From: JAEUIZ01 sp046155605
GTDB taxonomy: Bacteria; Planctomycetota; Phycisphaerae; Phycisphaerales; UBA1924
Assembly (NCBI GenBank): GCA_046155605.1
Contig: JBJXFQ010000113.1
Span: forward strand, 1-30,801
Length of the DNA: 30,801 nucleotides
Direction of reading: 5' to 3'
In this document: positions 24,148-30,801 of the stretch, in pieces
How positions within the stretch are numbered: the first letter of the stretch is position 1
Layout of the letters: each line of letters starts with the position of its first letter
Program-made: the position numbers and the translations under genes
Notes under the pieces: model-generated
Told to the model about the DNA's origin: nothing
What the model saw: only the letters and a program-made list of their open reading frames with translations
The model's database searches: none

Positions 24148-25383
24148 TCAGGACTTCGGCACGGGAACGTGCTCGACGATGCGCAGGCCGAAGGCTTCGA
24201 GGCCGGGCAGCCCCCTGGCGTGGTTGGTGAGGAGGCGGAGGCTGCTGAGTCCCAGCGCGCGGAGGATCTGGCCCCCGACGCCGAAATCGCGCTGATGGGC
24301 GGGCGCGCCGGCGGGACTCTGGGGGTGGGTGAGGTCGGGATCGTCGCTGCCGGGATCGAAGCCGCCGCGGCGAATTTGGCGGAGGCGCTGCTCGAGGGCG
24401 GCGTGCTTGCCCGCGCCGGCATCGACTGAAACGCCCTCGGGCCGGAGGTAGATGATCGCGCCGCGGCCGGCGGCCTGGATCGCCCGCATCGAGGCGTGGA
24501 GCGTGTCGGCGGTGGGGCCTTCCGCCGAGGCGTCAAGATCGCCGAAGATGTCGCCGAGCAGGTTCTTGCGATGCATCCGCACGAGGGTTGGCTCCTTCAC
24601 CTCGATCGGCTGGCCCTTGGCGTCGAGGTTACCCACGCCGCCGGCGGTCAACGCGATGTGCGGAAGCGGATCGACGAGCGACTCGAAAGCGAAGAGGTTG
24701 AACTCGCCGAAGCGGGTGCGGATGGGGGTCCCGGCGACGGGCGGCAGGCGTCGCACGAGCGATTCCCGCGCCAGGCGATGCTCGATGACCTGCGCGACCG
24801 TACACATCTTCAGCCCGTGCCGCTGGGCGAGCGGCACAAGGTCCGGCAGACGGGCCATCTCGCCGTCGTCGCGCATGATCTCGATGATGACGGCGGCGGG
24901 ATAGAGCCCGGCGAGGCGGCAGAGATCGAGCGAGCCCTCGGTCTGGCCCGTGCGTACGAGCACGCCGCCGGTTCGCGAGCGGAGCGGGTTGATGTGGCCA
25001 GGGCGGACGAAATCCTCGGGGGTTGAGGCGGGCTCGATGGCGCGGCGGATGCAGGCGGCGCGTTCGCGGGCCGAGACACCGGTGGTGCAGCCGAAGCGCG
25101 GGTGGAGGTCGATGGAGATGGTGAAGGCGGTGCCGCGGGAGGTGTTGTTGACGGGGGCCTGGGGGTGGAGGTGGAGGCGGTCGCAGTCGTGCTCGGTGAG
25201 GGAGAGGCACATGTATCCGCGAGCGACCGAGAGCATGAAGGTGATGGCCTCGGGGGTGACGAACTGGGCGGGGAGAACGAGATCGCCCTCGTTCTCGCGG
25301 AGCTCGTCGTCGGTGAGGATGACCATCCGCCCGGCGCGGAGGTCGTCGAGGATTTCAGGGACGGTGGAGAACATGCGCGGCAT
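24148..25383 (-). CDS. ribB: 3,4-dihydroxy-2-butanone 4-phosphate synthase with degenerate GTP cyclohydrolase II-like domain (RibBX-type)
   Basis: The N-terminal half (about 1-205) is the RibB domain, which makes the four-carbon riboflavin precursor from ribulose 5-phosphate: RENEGDL (29-35, Mg ligand E30), TTGVSARER (100-108), RPGHINPL (127-134) and RTGQTEGSLDL (144-154). The second Mg ligand, H153 in E. coli RibB, aligns with Gln147 here. The C-terminal half (about 220-411) has the RibA fold but lacks its catalysis. The zinc Cys of HSEC is replaced by Asn274, both Cys of RCDC are Ala (A285, A287), and the EGRxIG loop reads EGVSVD. GTP cyclohydrolase II activity is therefore unlikely and another RibA should exist elsewhere. 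Such RibBX hybrids are known in other bacteria. No FMN riboswitch or strong ribosome binding site is seen; an internal ATG at 25374 is an alternative start. Confidence 0.9.
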   Translation of the reverse strand: MPRMFSTVPEILDDLRAGRMVILTDDELRENEGDLVLPAQFVTPEAITFMLSVARGYMCLSLTEHDCDRLHLHPQAPVNNTSRGTAFTISIDLHPRFGCTTGVSARERAACIRRAIEPASTPEDFVRPGHINPLRSRTGGVLVRTGQTEGSLDLCRLAGLYPAAVIIEIMRDDGEMARLPDLVPLAQRHGLKMCTVAQVIEHRLARESLVRRLPPVAGTPIRTRFGEFNLFAFESLVDPLPHIALTAGGVGNLDAKGQPIEVKEPTLVRMHRKNLLGDIFGDLDASAEGPTADTLHASMRAIQAAGRGAIIYLRPEGVSVDAGAGKHAALEQRLRQIRRGGFDPGSDDPDLTHPQSPAGAPAHQRDFGVGGQILRALGLSSLRLLTNHARGLPGLEAFGLRIVEHVPVPKS

Positions 25384-25434
25384 TATTGCGGAGCCAATGC
25401 CGTGCCGCCGATCAGATGCAGAGGTAAGGGCGCA

Positions 25435-26988
25435 TCACTCAGCCATGATCGTGTAGGTGAAGGAAGCGACGGACGGATTGTTGGTGACGCCGACGCACTG
25501 GAGGTTGGTCGGGGTGATCTCGTAGGTGACCTCCGAATCGAAGTCGAGGCTGGTCAGGGCGGTGATGGTGAGAGAGCGCCCGGAGAACGAGTACGAGAAC
25601 TCGTTGCCGGGGATGGTGTGCCAAGAGCCGTCGTAATACCTGATCTGCACGGGGTAAGTGGTGCTGGGGGTTTGGCGGATCGGGCCGTAGAACCTGAGTT
25701 CGACCTGGCCGGGCGCGTTGAAGCCGCCGGAGATGGTGCCGCCGTTGACGGGGTCGCAGTCGGTGTCGTGGAGGTGGAAGGGTGCGAGGCCGACGGCACC
25801 GCCGCCGAGGGCGGAGGAGGTCTGGGAGTAGTATGGCGTGGAGCCGGACTGTTGGCCGCCAAGGATGATCGGGCTCGTGGTGCCGATCTTGATGTCCTTG
25901 TTCCACTGGTTGTTGGGTGACGTGTTGTCGGCGTTCATGATGATCTCGCCCTGCAGTCCGTTGGCCTCCTTGATCCAGAACTGGGCTCCCTGAGCCGACA
26001 GGCCGTTCTTGAGCGTGATGCGATGCCCAGACAGGAGGTTGCCGTTGATCGTGACGGGAGCGATGATGCTCGTCTCGATGGTGATGTCCGCGGCGATGTT
26101 GCCGCCGATGTTCAGGGCTGCCGTGCTCGCGCAGCAGATCTCGTCGGCGTTGAGTTGGCCGATCAGGTCGCCACCAACGTCGATGATCGAGCCGAGGATG
26201 CGACCGGCGATGAGGACGTTCTGGAGGTCTCCGCTCGCCGTGACGTTGCCCTCGAGGTTGCCGTCGGAGCCGTTGGCAGTGCCGGTTTCAATTTGCAGAA
26301 TGGAGCCAGAGTCGGCATCGATTGAGCCACGGATGGCACCGGTCGCCTTGACTCGCCTGATGTCGCCGTTGAAACTGCGGATGCTGCCCGCCGCTGCATC
26401 GCCTGGTCCCGCAATGCCTCCGCAGTTGATTCCGAAGAACGCTGTGGAGTCGGACGACACCTGAGCGGTAACGGGCGCCTGGATGGAGCCGTCAACTTCA
26501 AATCGGTATAGGTGGCCGACCGCGACGCTGGCTGTCACGCCGCTGGTTGTCAGGTTGTGTGCGATGCGACCTTCGAGATGACAGTGATCGCGGAGGTTAG
26601 TGTCTGAGAAAGTAATTCCCTTCCAGTCATAGCACGCGACCGTTGAAAAGGGCGAATCTGCCCCGGTGAAGTTGGCCGGGCCGATCACGACATTGAAGTC
26701 GCCGGTTGAGTTATTGCTGACGCTTCCGCTGATCGTCACGCGTCCGATGTTGAAGTCGCTCGGGAGCGCCGGTGGTGAAACATTGACATAAATCTTGATC
26801 TGGGTCACGCAATCATCGATCCCGGTGATGGTGAAGTCGGTGGCGGCGTTGACGGTGTAACTCTGCGACGAGCCGCATCCGCCCCCGCTCGTGCGAGTGA
26901 TGACGACCGTGACTTCGTTCGCGGCATACACCGGGCCAACGGCGGTGAGCACGCAAAGAGCAGCGAGACGCAGACTATTGGACAGCAT
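25435..26988 (-). CDS. secreted, probably beta-helical repeat protein of unknown function
   Basis: A 517-residue protein with a signal peptide (MLSNSLRLAALCVLTAVG, cleavage near VYA-AN). AGGAG precedes the ATG at 26988 by eight bases, which decides this start. The middle part is a run of short strands with G-x-I/V and asparagine patterns (IRGSIDADSGSILQIE, LEGNVTASGDLQNVLIAGRI, LNIGGNIAADITIE, VTINGNLLSGHRIT), which looks like a right-handed beta-helix. The C-terminal part (about 410-517) resembles an Ig-like or Big-type beta-sandwich. Cysteines are concentrated in the first half. There is neither a PEP-CTERM tail nor a dockerin-like tail. The gene overlaps the end of the SUMF1-like gene by 14 bases, so the two are probably translated together. 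No family is recognised. Confidence 0.8.
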   Translation of the reverse strand: MLSNSLRLAALCVLTAVGPVYAANEVTVVITRTSGGGCGSSQSYTVNAATDFTITGIDDCVTQIKIYVNVSPPALPSDFNIGRVTISGSVSNNSTGDFNVVIGPANFTGADSPFSTVACYDWKGITFSDTNLRDHCHLEGRIAHNLTTSGVTASVAVGHLYRFEVDGSIQAPVTAQVSSDSTAFFGINCGGIAGPGDAAAGSIRSFNGDIRRVKATGAIRGSIDADSGSILQIETGTANGSDGNLEGNVTASGDLQNVLIAGRILGSIIDVGGDLIGQLNADEICCASTAALNIGGNIAADITIETSIIAPVTINGNLLSGHRITLKNGLSAQGAQFWIKEANGLQGEIIMNADNTSPNNQWNKDIKIGTTSPIILGGQQSGSTPYYSQTSSALGGGAVGLAPFHLHDTDCDPVNGGTISGGFNAPGQVELRFYGPIRQTPSTTYPVQIRYYDGSWHTIPGNEFSYSFSGRSLTITALTSLDFDSEVTYEITPTNLQCVGVTNNPSVASFTYTIMAE

Positions 26989-28030
26989 GGCGATTTCTCC
27001 TGATGATGAGCACGATGACACTCGGAAGGACGGCGGCCAAGACGCTTGGCGGGGGGATCAGTGATGCGATGCGAAAGCCTATAGGAGACGCGGCACCGAA
27101 CTGGCTTGTCGGATCGTAACCAGAATATCGTGTCACCCGATCGGCTGGCTCGGCCGTTCCACGCGCACCCGATCCACCGATGGCCCGTTCCCTCGGCTCC
27201 ATCGGAAATAGCACCTCCTCGGTCCATTCCGAGGCCGCGCCCGCCGCGTCGATCAGGCCGTACGGGGTCAGCACGCCCGGATACGACCCCAGCGGGATCC
27301 AGCGTTGGGCCTCACCCGGCAGCGTGAACCCCGCATTGGCCTGGCCCTGTCCCGGCGGGCCGTAGATTAGCGGCGTATCCGACCCGTGCGGATAGAGCCA
27401 CCAGCCGCCTTGCCCCGGACCGCTGTGGCTGGGGTCGTAGTGTGTCGCCTTCATCCACTCGTCGAGGCTCGGAATCCAGAACTTCGCTCCCGGGCTGCGC
27501 GTCCACTGGTCGTTGAACGTCGGCGGCGTCGTGGGGTTGACCGTGAAGGTTGAGGTGTCATACGCGCCGTTGGCCATGGCCGCGACGGTCGGAGCCTTCT
27601 CGTTGTGCAGCCAGTTGCAGTACTGGGCTGCCTCGCGCCAGCCAATACCCAGCACCGGCACCAGCGAAGCGTTGACGAGGCTCGCACGCAGCCGGTAGCG
27701 GATGCCTGGACCACTGTACGTCGGGTCGATCTCGCCGCCCCAACTCGAGGGTCGGCCGAAGAGGTCGAAGCCGCCCATCGTCGAGTAGGTATTGACAAAC
27801 TCCATCCACTGGGCCGTGGTGGTTTCCATGCGCCCGATGCGGTACTCGTAGTTGACGCTGCCGCGGCCCTCGGTGAAACTGACGCCGTTGGGGTCGGGAA
27901 GGAAACTTGGCGCGTTGCCGGCATCGCCGATGGTGACGAAGTCGATGCCGTAACTGGGCGGCTGGGCGATCGCCGACGCGACGAGCAGCAAGACCTGGCA
28001 GGACGCCACGACGAACCAGCGGTGACGCAT
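26975..28030 (-). CDS. exported SUMF1/FGE-fold protein with PEP-CTERM-like C-terminus
   Basis: A 351-residue protein of the formylglycine-generating-enzyme (SUMF1/EgtB/PvdO) fold. It has a signal peptide (about 1-22, cleavage near IAQ-PP), then YRIGRMETTTAQWMEFVN (63-80), the usual start of the fold, WREAAQYCNWLH (131-142), FWIPSLDEWMKA (184-195), ASEWTEE (266-272) and the ending GFRIAS (318-323). Directly after comes IPPPSVLAAVLPSVIVLIIRR, with a hydrophobic helix and a basic end, a PEP-CTERM-like sorting signal. AAAGGA lies upstream of the ATG at 28030. A catalytic copper or iron site is not obvious, so a structural or binding role is as likely as enzymatic activity. Unlike the other minus-strand genes from 20 to 27 kb, its codons tend to end in G. 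It overlaps the next gene by 14 bases. Confidence 0.87.
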   Translation of the reverse strand: MRHRWFVVASCQVLLLVASAIAQPPSYGIDFVTIGDAGNAPSFLPDPNGVSFTEGRGSVNYEYRIGRMETTTAQWMEFVNTYSTMGGFDLFGRPSSWGGEIDPTYSGPGIRYRLRASLVNASLVPVLGIGWREAAQYCNWLHNEKAPTVAAMANGAYDTSTFTVNPTTPPTFNDQWTRSPGAKFWIPSLDEWMKATHYDPSHSGPGQGGWWLYPHGSDTPLIYGPPGQGQANAGFTLPGEAQRWIPLGSYPGVLTPYGLIDAAGAASEWTEEVLFPMEPRERAIGGSGARGTAEPADRVTRYSGYDPTSQFGAASPIGFRIASLIPPPSVLAAVLPSVIVLIIRRNRHAVQ

Positions 28031-28058
28031 AGGCGAGTTCCTTTCAAGGCAATTCGGC

Positions 28059-28064
28059 AGTATA
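28059..28064 (-). promoter_or_regulatory. candidate -10 box (TATACT) for the SUMF1-like gene
   Basis: TATACT on the minus strand (28064-28059) lies about 29 bases before the start codon at 28030, which fits a sigma-70-type -10 element with a short leader carrying the ribosome binding site. A good -35 hexamer at 17 bases is not seen; TTGCAC lies too close, at 12. This is a suggestion only. Confidence 0.3.
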
Positions 28065-28204
28065 CAGGCCGCGCTTGTGCAATCGGCCGATCGGCAACTG
28101 GTCCGCGAGGGAGTTTGCCGATACTCTGTGGCGACGTTGACCACGGATGGCCACGTCGGCCTCGGGCCGCTTCGCAACCCCTCCCCCCTTCGGAAAGCAA
28201 GGCC

Positions 28205-29260
28205 TTGCTCGACCGCTTGCTCGGACTCTTCTCGGTGGACATGGGCATCGACCTGGGCACATGCAACACGCTGGTTGCCGTGCGCGGGCAGGGGATCGTG
28301 CTGAACGAGCCGAGCGTGGTGGCGGTGCGCAAGGGTACCAACCAGGTCCTGATGACCCGCAACGGCCTGGCGGTCGGCTGGGTCGCGAAGGAGATGCTCG
28401 GCAAGACGCCCGGGGCGATCACGGCGATCCGCCCGCTCAAAGACGGCGTGATCTCCGACTTCGAGATCACCGAGGCGATGCTGGGCTACTTCATCCGCAA
28501 GGTGACCGGGCGGCACAAGTTCGTCGGGCCGCGGGTGGTGATTTCGATCCCGTCGGGGATCACGGCGGTCGAGAAGCGGGCGGTGTTCGACTCGGCGGAG
28601 CGGGCCGGGGCGCGGCGGACGTACTTGCTGGAGGAGCCGATCGCGGCGGCAATTGGCGCGGGGTTGCCGTTCGCCGAGCCGACGGCGTCGATGATCGTCG
28701 ATATCGGCGGCGGGACGACGGAGGTGGCGATTATGTCGCTGGCGGACATCGCCACATGCGAAAGCGTGCGGGTGGCGGGCGACGACATGGACGAGTCGAT
28801 CATCAACCACATGAAACGGACGTACAACCTGATGATCGGCGAGCAGACGGCCGAGCGGATCAAGATCGAGATCGGGTCGGCCGCGCCAACGGGCGAAGAG
28901 ACGACGATGGACGTCCGCGGGCGCGACATGATCACGGGCCTGCCGCGAAAGACGGCGGTGTCGAGCGTGGAGATTCGCGAGGCGCTGCTGGAGCCGGTGA
29001 CGGCAATCGCGGAGGCGGTGACGCGGACGCTCGAGCGGGCCGAGCCGGAACTGGCGGCGGACCTCGTGGAGAACGGGATCATGATGGCTGGCGGCGGGTC
29101 GCTCCTGCGCGGGATCACGCAGGTCATCAGCAAGGCCACGGGGCTGGACGTGAAACTGGCGGAGGATCCGCTGACGTGCGTGGCCCGCGGGACCGCGATC
29201 TATCTCGAGAACATCGAGGAGTGGAAGTCGACGCTCGAGAATGACATGACGTCGTCGTGA
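28205..29260 (+). CDS. mreB: rod shape-determining protein MreB
   Basis: An actin-like ATPase that forms membrane-bound filaments and guides lateral wall synthesis. With the TTG start at 28205 it has 351 residues and begins with the amphipathic LDRLLGLFSVD helix typical of MreB. The first ATG (28241) would remove that helix. GGAAAG lies about nine bases upstream of the TTG. ATP-site motifs are GIDLGTCNT (14-22, with Cys where Ala is usual), VDIGGGTTE (165-173) and MMAGGGSLLRG near the C-terminus; IVLNEPSVVAV is also canonical. It is divergent from the SUMF1-like gene, and mreC, mreD and rodA are not next to it. A toxin-antitoxin pair follows, then a second, diverged copy of its last coding part. 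Confidence 0.95.
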   Translation: MLDRLLGLFSVDMGIDLGTCNTLVAVRGQGIVLNEPSVVAVRKGTNQVLMTRNGLAVGWVAKEMLGKTPGAITAIRPLKDGVISDFEITEAMLGYFIRKVTGRHKFVGPRVVISIPSGITAVEKRAVFDSAERAGARRTYLLEEPIAAAIGAGLPFAEPTASMIVDIGGGTTEVAIMSLADIATCESVRVAGDDMDESIINHMKRTYNLMIGEQTAERIKIEIGSAAPTGEETTMDVRGRDMITGLPRKTAVSSVEIREALLEPVTAIAEAVTRTLERAEPELAADLVENGIMMAGGGSLLRGITQVISKATGLDVKLAEDPLTCVARGTAIYLENIEEWKSTLENDMTSS

Positions 29261-29315
29261 GCGGGGCGACGCGCGGACGCCGCCGCACGTCATGGCTGAT
29301 CGCATACAGTTCGGA

Positions 29316-29522
29316 ATGAGCACGCTCCGTGAAATCGAGGCTGCGGCTGACGCGCTCCCGCCAGCACAAAAGCAAGAGTTGCTCTTGTTTCTTGCCGCTC
29401 GTCTGCGGGCCGAGGCTGGTCAGCTTCCCGCGCCGCGGAAGTTCTCGCGTGAACGGATGAATGCCTGGATCGCCGAAGACGACGCGGACATGAAACGGGT
29501 TCGTGGCGGCAACGGCCAATGA
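29316..29522 (+). CDS. antitoxin of a PIN-domain toxin-antitoxin pair
   Basis: A 68-residue protein starting MSTLREIEAAADALPPAQ, then KQELLLFLAARLRAE, then a disordered, acidic-basic tail KFSRERMNAWIAEDDADM. Small proteins with this opening helix pattern (I-E-x-A-x-x-x-L-P-x-x-x-x-x-E-L-L-x-F-L-x-x-R) are usual antitoxins of VapC/PIN toxins. Its stop overlaps the toxin start as ATGA (29519-29522), the normal toxin-antitoxin layout. A start at 29292 would add MADRIQFG; neither start has a strong ribosome binding site. No AbrB or ribbon-helix-helix motif is evident, so how it would repress its promoter is not visible. Confidence 0.8.
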   Translation: MSTLREIEAAADALPPAQKQELLLFLAARLRAEAGQLPAPRKFSRERMNAWIAEDDADMKRVRGGNGQ

Positions 29523-30082
29523 GGATTTTCCTCGATTCGAGCGTGGTGTTGGCGGCCTTCGGCTCACACCGGGGAGCATCGCTCGCGATTTTCCGCGGTG
29601 CCTCCGAGAACAACTGGAGCCTGCTGACAAGTGCGTATGTGATCGAAGAAGTGCTCGCCAATCTTTCGGACCTCCACGAAACCGCGACGGTCGATTGGGC
29701 CAAGCTACGGCCCGAACTGCTGCTCGTCGACGATGTGTTGACGCTCGATCGCGCCGCGGTCTTTGAGCCCGCGAAGGACCGGCCGGTGCTGTTCACGGCG
29801 TTGGCTTGGGCCGAGGTATTGCTGACGCTCGACCGCTCCGACTTCGGCGCGATGATCGGCAGCACGTTCTACGGCCTATCGATCCTGACGCCGGGATGTT
29901 CCTCGAGGCTGAACGAGCGTCGGGTCGTCGTGCGGAAACCCGCTGACGTGCGTGGCGCGGGGGACGGCGATCTGTTTCGAAAGCATCAAGAAATGGAAGT
30001 CGACGATGGAGCCTGTACTGATTGGATATCTGCCGAAGCGGACGGAGAAGAGGCCGGCATGGCTCAACGCGCCAGCCGTTGA
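29519..30082 (+). CDS. PIN-domain (VapC-like) toxin, probable 3' frameshift
   Basis: The PIN core is complete: MRIFLDSSVVLAA with D6, SAYVIEEVL with E43/E44, AKDRPVLFTALAW with D87 and LLTLDRSDF with D105. These are the acidic residues that bind Mg in ribonuclease toxins of the VapC group. The core ends FYGLSILTPG (about 117-126). After that the current frame continues with about 60 unlike residues to a stop at 30080-30082. One base after the G-run of CCGGGATG, the other frame reads MFLEAERASGRRAETR and stops at TGA 29944-29946, a normal toxin ending. One base was probably lost from a G-run at about 29892-29894. The real product would be about 140 residues. A read error is not excluded. Confidence 0.82.
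   Translation: MRIFLDSSVVLAAFGSHRGASLAIFRGASENNWSLLTSAYVIEEVLANLSDLHETATVDWAKLRPELLLVDDVLTLDRAAVFEPAKDRPVLFTALAWAEVLLTLDRSDFGAMIGSTFYGLSILTPGCSSRLNERRVVVRKPADVRGAGDGDLFRKHQEMEVDDGACTDWISAEADGEEAGMAQRASR
29940..30011 (+). pseudogene. diverged copy of the mreB 3' end
   Basis: This 72-base stretch translates as PLTCVARGTAICFESIKKWK-STME, against PLTCVARGTAIYLENIEEWK-STLE at the end of mreB (29168-29239). By hand I count 60 of 72 bases and 18 of 24 residues identical, without gaps. Several differences are at third positions, so it was once under protein-level selection. It has no start codon, its frame is preceded by a TGA (29910-29912), and it runs into the next gene. It begins exactly where the frame-corrected toxin gene ends. 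Confidence 0.8.
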
Positions 30083-30566
30083 AGAGATCTGTAGCGCTTC
30101 GAACTGCTTTTCGACGTCTCCGGATTGCGAGCCATGGGATAAGGGTCGCAACGCCATGCGAGTCTTTGATTCGCCGGAGGCCGCATGGCGGGTTGTTCCG
30201 GATGGAGAGCAAGCGCAGTACGACCTTTACGGCTATCGAGTTCTCACAACCTTGTTCGGCGAAAATGATGCGCGAACGGCGTTGCACATCCCCGAGATGC
30301 AGGTCTCTCCGATGAGATCGTCGTGGGTGCGACTAGGGTGGGATGTCCCGGAATGGTATGACGGATTCTGCTGTTCGCCCCTCTCGTGCAATCACCTGGC
30401 GGAGATCCTGCTGACGAATCGGCATTGCCTAATCGATGAGGTCGAGGATGCGGAGCAGGTAGCGAAGAAGTTTCACGCGCTGAACGCGGAATCGGGGCCG
30501 TACCGCCCGGAACCGGGGCCGTACTGTCTGGTTGAGGTGTGGCGCGAGCGTGCCGAGCATCGATGA
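30006..30566 (+). CDS. protein of unknown function (Trp- and Cys-containing, 186 residues)
   Basis: I do not recognise a named family. From the ATG at 30006 the protein starts MEPVLIGYLPKRTEKRPAWL, then AVEEICSASNCFSTS, a middle part MRVFDSPEAAWRVVPDGEQ with AQYDLYGYRV, a Cys-rich GFCCSPLSCNHLAEI (about 118-132) followed by NRHCLIDEVEDAEQVAKKF, and ends GPYCLVEVWRERAEHR. There is no signal peptide or membrane helix. The frame is open upstream to GTG 29952 through the mreB-like copy, but the conserved-looking part starts at 30006, and that ATG is itself the Met codon aligned with Leu in mreB. It may have lain next to mreB before the toxin-antitoxin pair arrived. Such small mixed alpha/beta proteins include immunity proteins, but I have no evidence for that here. 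Confidence 0.7.
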   Translation: MEPVLIGYLPKRTEKRPAWLNAPAVEEICSASNCFSTSPDCEPWDKGRNAMRVFDSPEAAWRVVPDGEQAQYDLYGYRVLTTLFGENDARTALHIPEMQVSPMRSSWVRLGWDVPEWYDGFCCSPLSCNHLAEILLTNRHCLIDEVEDAEQVAKKFHALNAESGPYRPEPGPYCLVEVWRERAEHR

Positions 30567-30614
30567 ACTCTTGGCAACCGCGGTCGATGTGGCTGAAATC
30601 CCTACACTCAGTCA

Positions 30615-30801
30615 ATGGGAGCAAAAATTCAACATTCACCGCTCGTTCTCATCATCCGCGACGGCTGGGGGCTCAACCCGAACCCCGAGCACGCGACGTT
30701 TGACGCGCCGCTCATCGCGCGGCAACGGGGGCTGACGCCGACGGCTGATAGGCTGGATCGTGAGTGGCCGCGGACGCTCATCAAGACGAGCGGGGAGGAT
30801 G
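30615..30801 (+). CDS. gpmI: 2,3-bisphosphoglycerate-independent phosphoglycerate mutase, N-terminal fragment (partial at window edge)
   Basis: The 62 visible residues start MGAKIQHSPLVLIIRDGWGL, with metal ligand D16 in the IIRDGWG motif, continue TPTADRLDREWPRTLIKTSGED, and run off the right edge. S59 in TSGED aligns with the catalytic phosphoserine of the family (SGE). This manganese enzyme of the alkaline-phosphatase superfamily interconverts 2- and 3-phosphoglycerate in glycolysis. No ribosome binding site is visible just before the ATG. It lies 48 bases downstream of the unknown 186-residue protein. Confidence 0.85.
   Translation, partial: MGAKIQHSPLVLIIRDGWGLNPNPEHATFDAPLIARQRGLTPTADRLDREWPRTLIKTSGED

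Noticed and set aside
24082..25434. FMN riboswitch near the riboflavin gene
   Set aside because: Only about 50 bases precede the gene and they show none of the conserved RFN elements.
28031..29323. Upstream extension of the SUMF1-like frame across the mreB region on the minus strand
   Set aside because: It is antisense to mreB and Arg/His-rich. The signal peptide and ribosome binding site place the true start at 28030.

Overview
The window looks like a chromosomal stretch of a GC-rich bacterium of the Planctomycetota, most likely class Phycisphaerae. The main evidence is a tandem Cys-containing dockerin-like module (ANCDGS..PPVLNVNDF.CFLN.FAAG) at the C-termini of two secreted proteins. Cys-rich GACC repeats, a PEP-CTERM-like tail and many large signal-peptide proteins of unknown role among single housekeeping genes agree with this. 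The placement is inference; there is no rRNA or tRNA in the window.

Layout. 1-364: an IS5-family element running off the left edge, apparently inserted into the remnant of an IS3-family transposase gene. 485-3347 (minus): a three-gene overlapping operon, HAD phosphatase, then rsmA, then an aminoglycoside-phosphotransferase-like kinase. 3402-3490: small palindromic repeats. 3491-4231 (minus): an unknown protein with a possible PD-(D/E)XK core, divergent from a periplasmic Leu/Ile/Val-type binding protein (4306-5472). 5521-9369 (minus): a 1282-residue protein of unknown function. 9370-10238: a gene-poor stretch. 10239-15320: two exported proteins with paired dockerin-like tails, a CotA-like laccase in an unusual modular architecture and a beta-propeller protein. 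15529-15970: two tiny membrane proteins (DUF1328 and DUF3185 types). 16002-18098 (minus): recR then rpoN (sigma-54). 18164-20238: a tyrosine-phosphatase-like protein overlapping a GT39/ArnT-like membrane glycosyltransferase. 20310-22272: cytosine deaminase, a membrane protein and uracil phosphoribosyltransferase, which together make a cytosine-to-UMP salvage route. 22522-24081: a secreted tail-fibre-like protein with a clear terminator. 24148-25383 (minus): a RibB protein whose RibA-like half has lost its catalytic residues. 25435-28030 (minus): a SUMF1/FGE-fold protein with a PEP-CTERM-like end overlapping a secreted, probably beta-helical protein. 28205-29260: mreB. 29316-30082: a VapBC-like toxin-antitoxin pair. 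30006-30566: an unknown protein. 30615 to the edge: gpmI.

The most interesting structure is at the right end. The toxin-antitoxin cassette sits between the intact 3' end of mreB and a second, diverged copy of the last 24 aligned mreB codons, and the toxin gene appears to carry a one-base frameshift exactly where it meets that copy. Next in interest are the degenerate riboflavin enzyme and the laccase fused to Cys-rich and dockerin-like modules. I found no CRISPR array, no prophage and no obvious multi-gene defence system. All coordinates and alignments were read by hand from the sequence.
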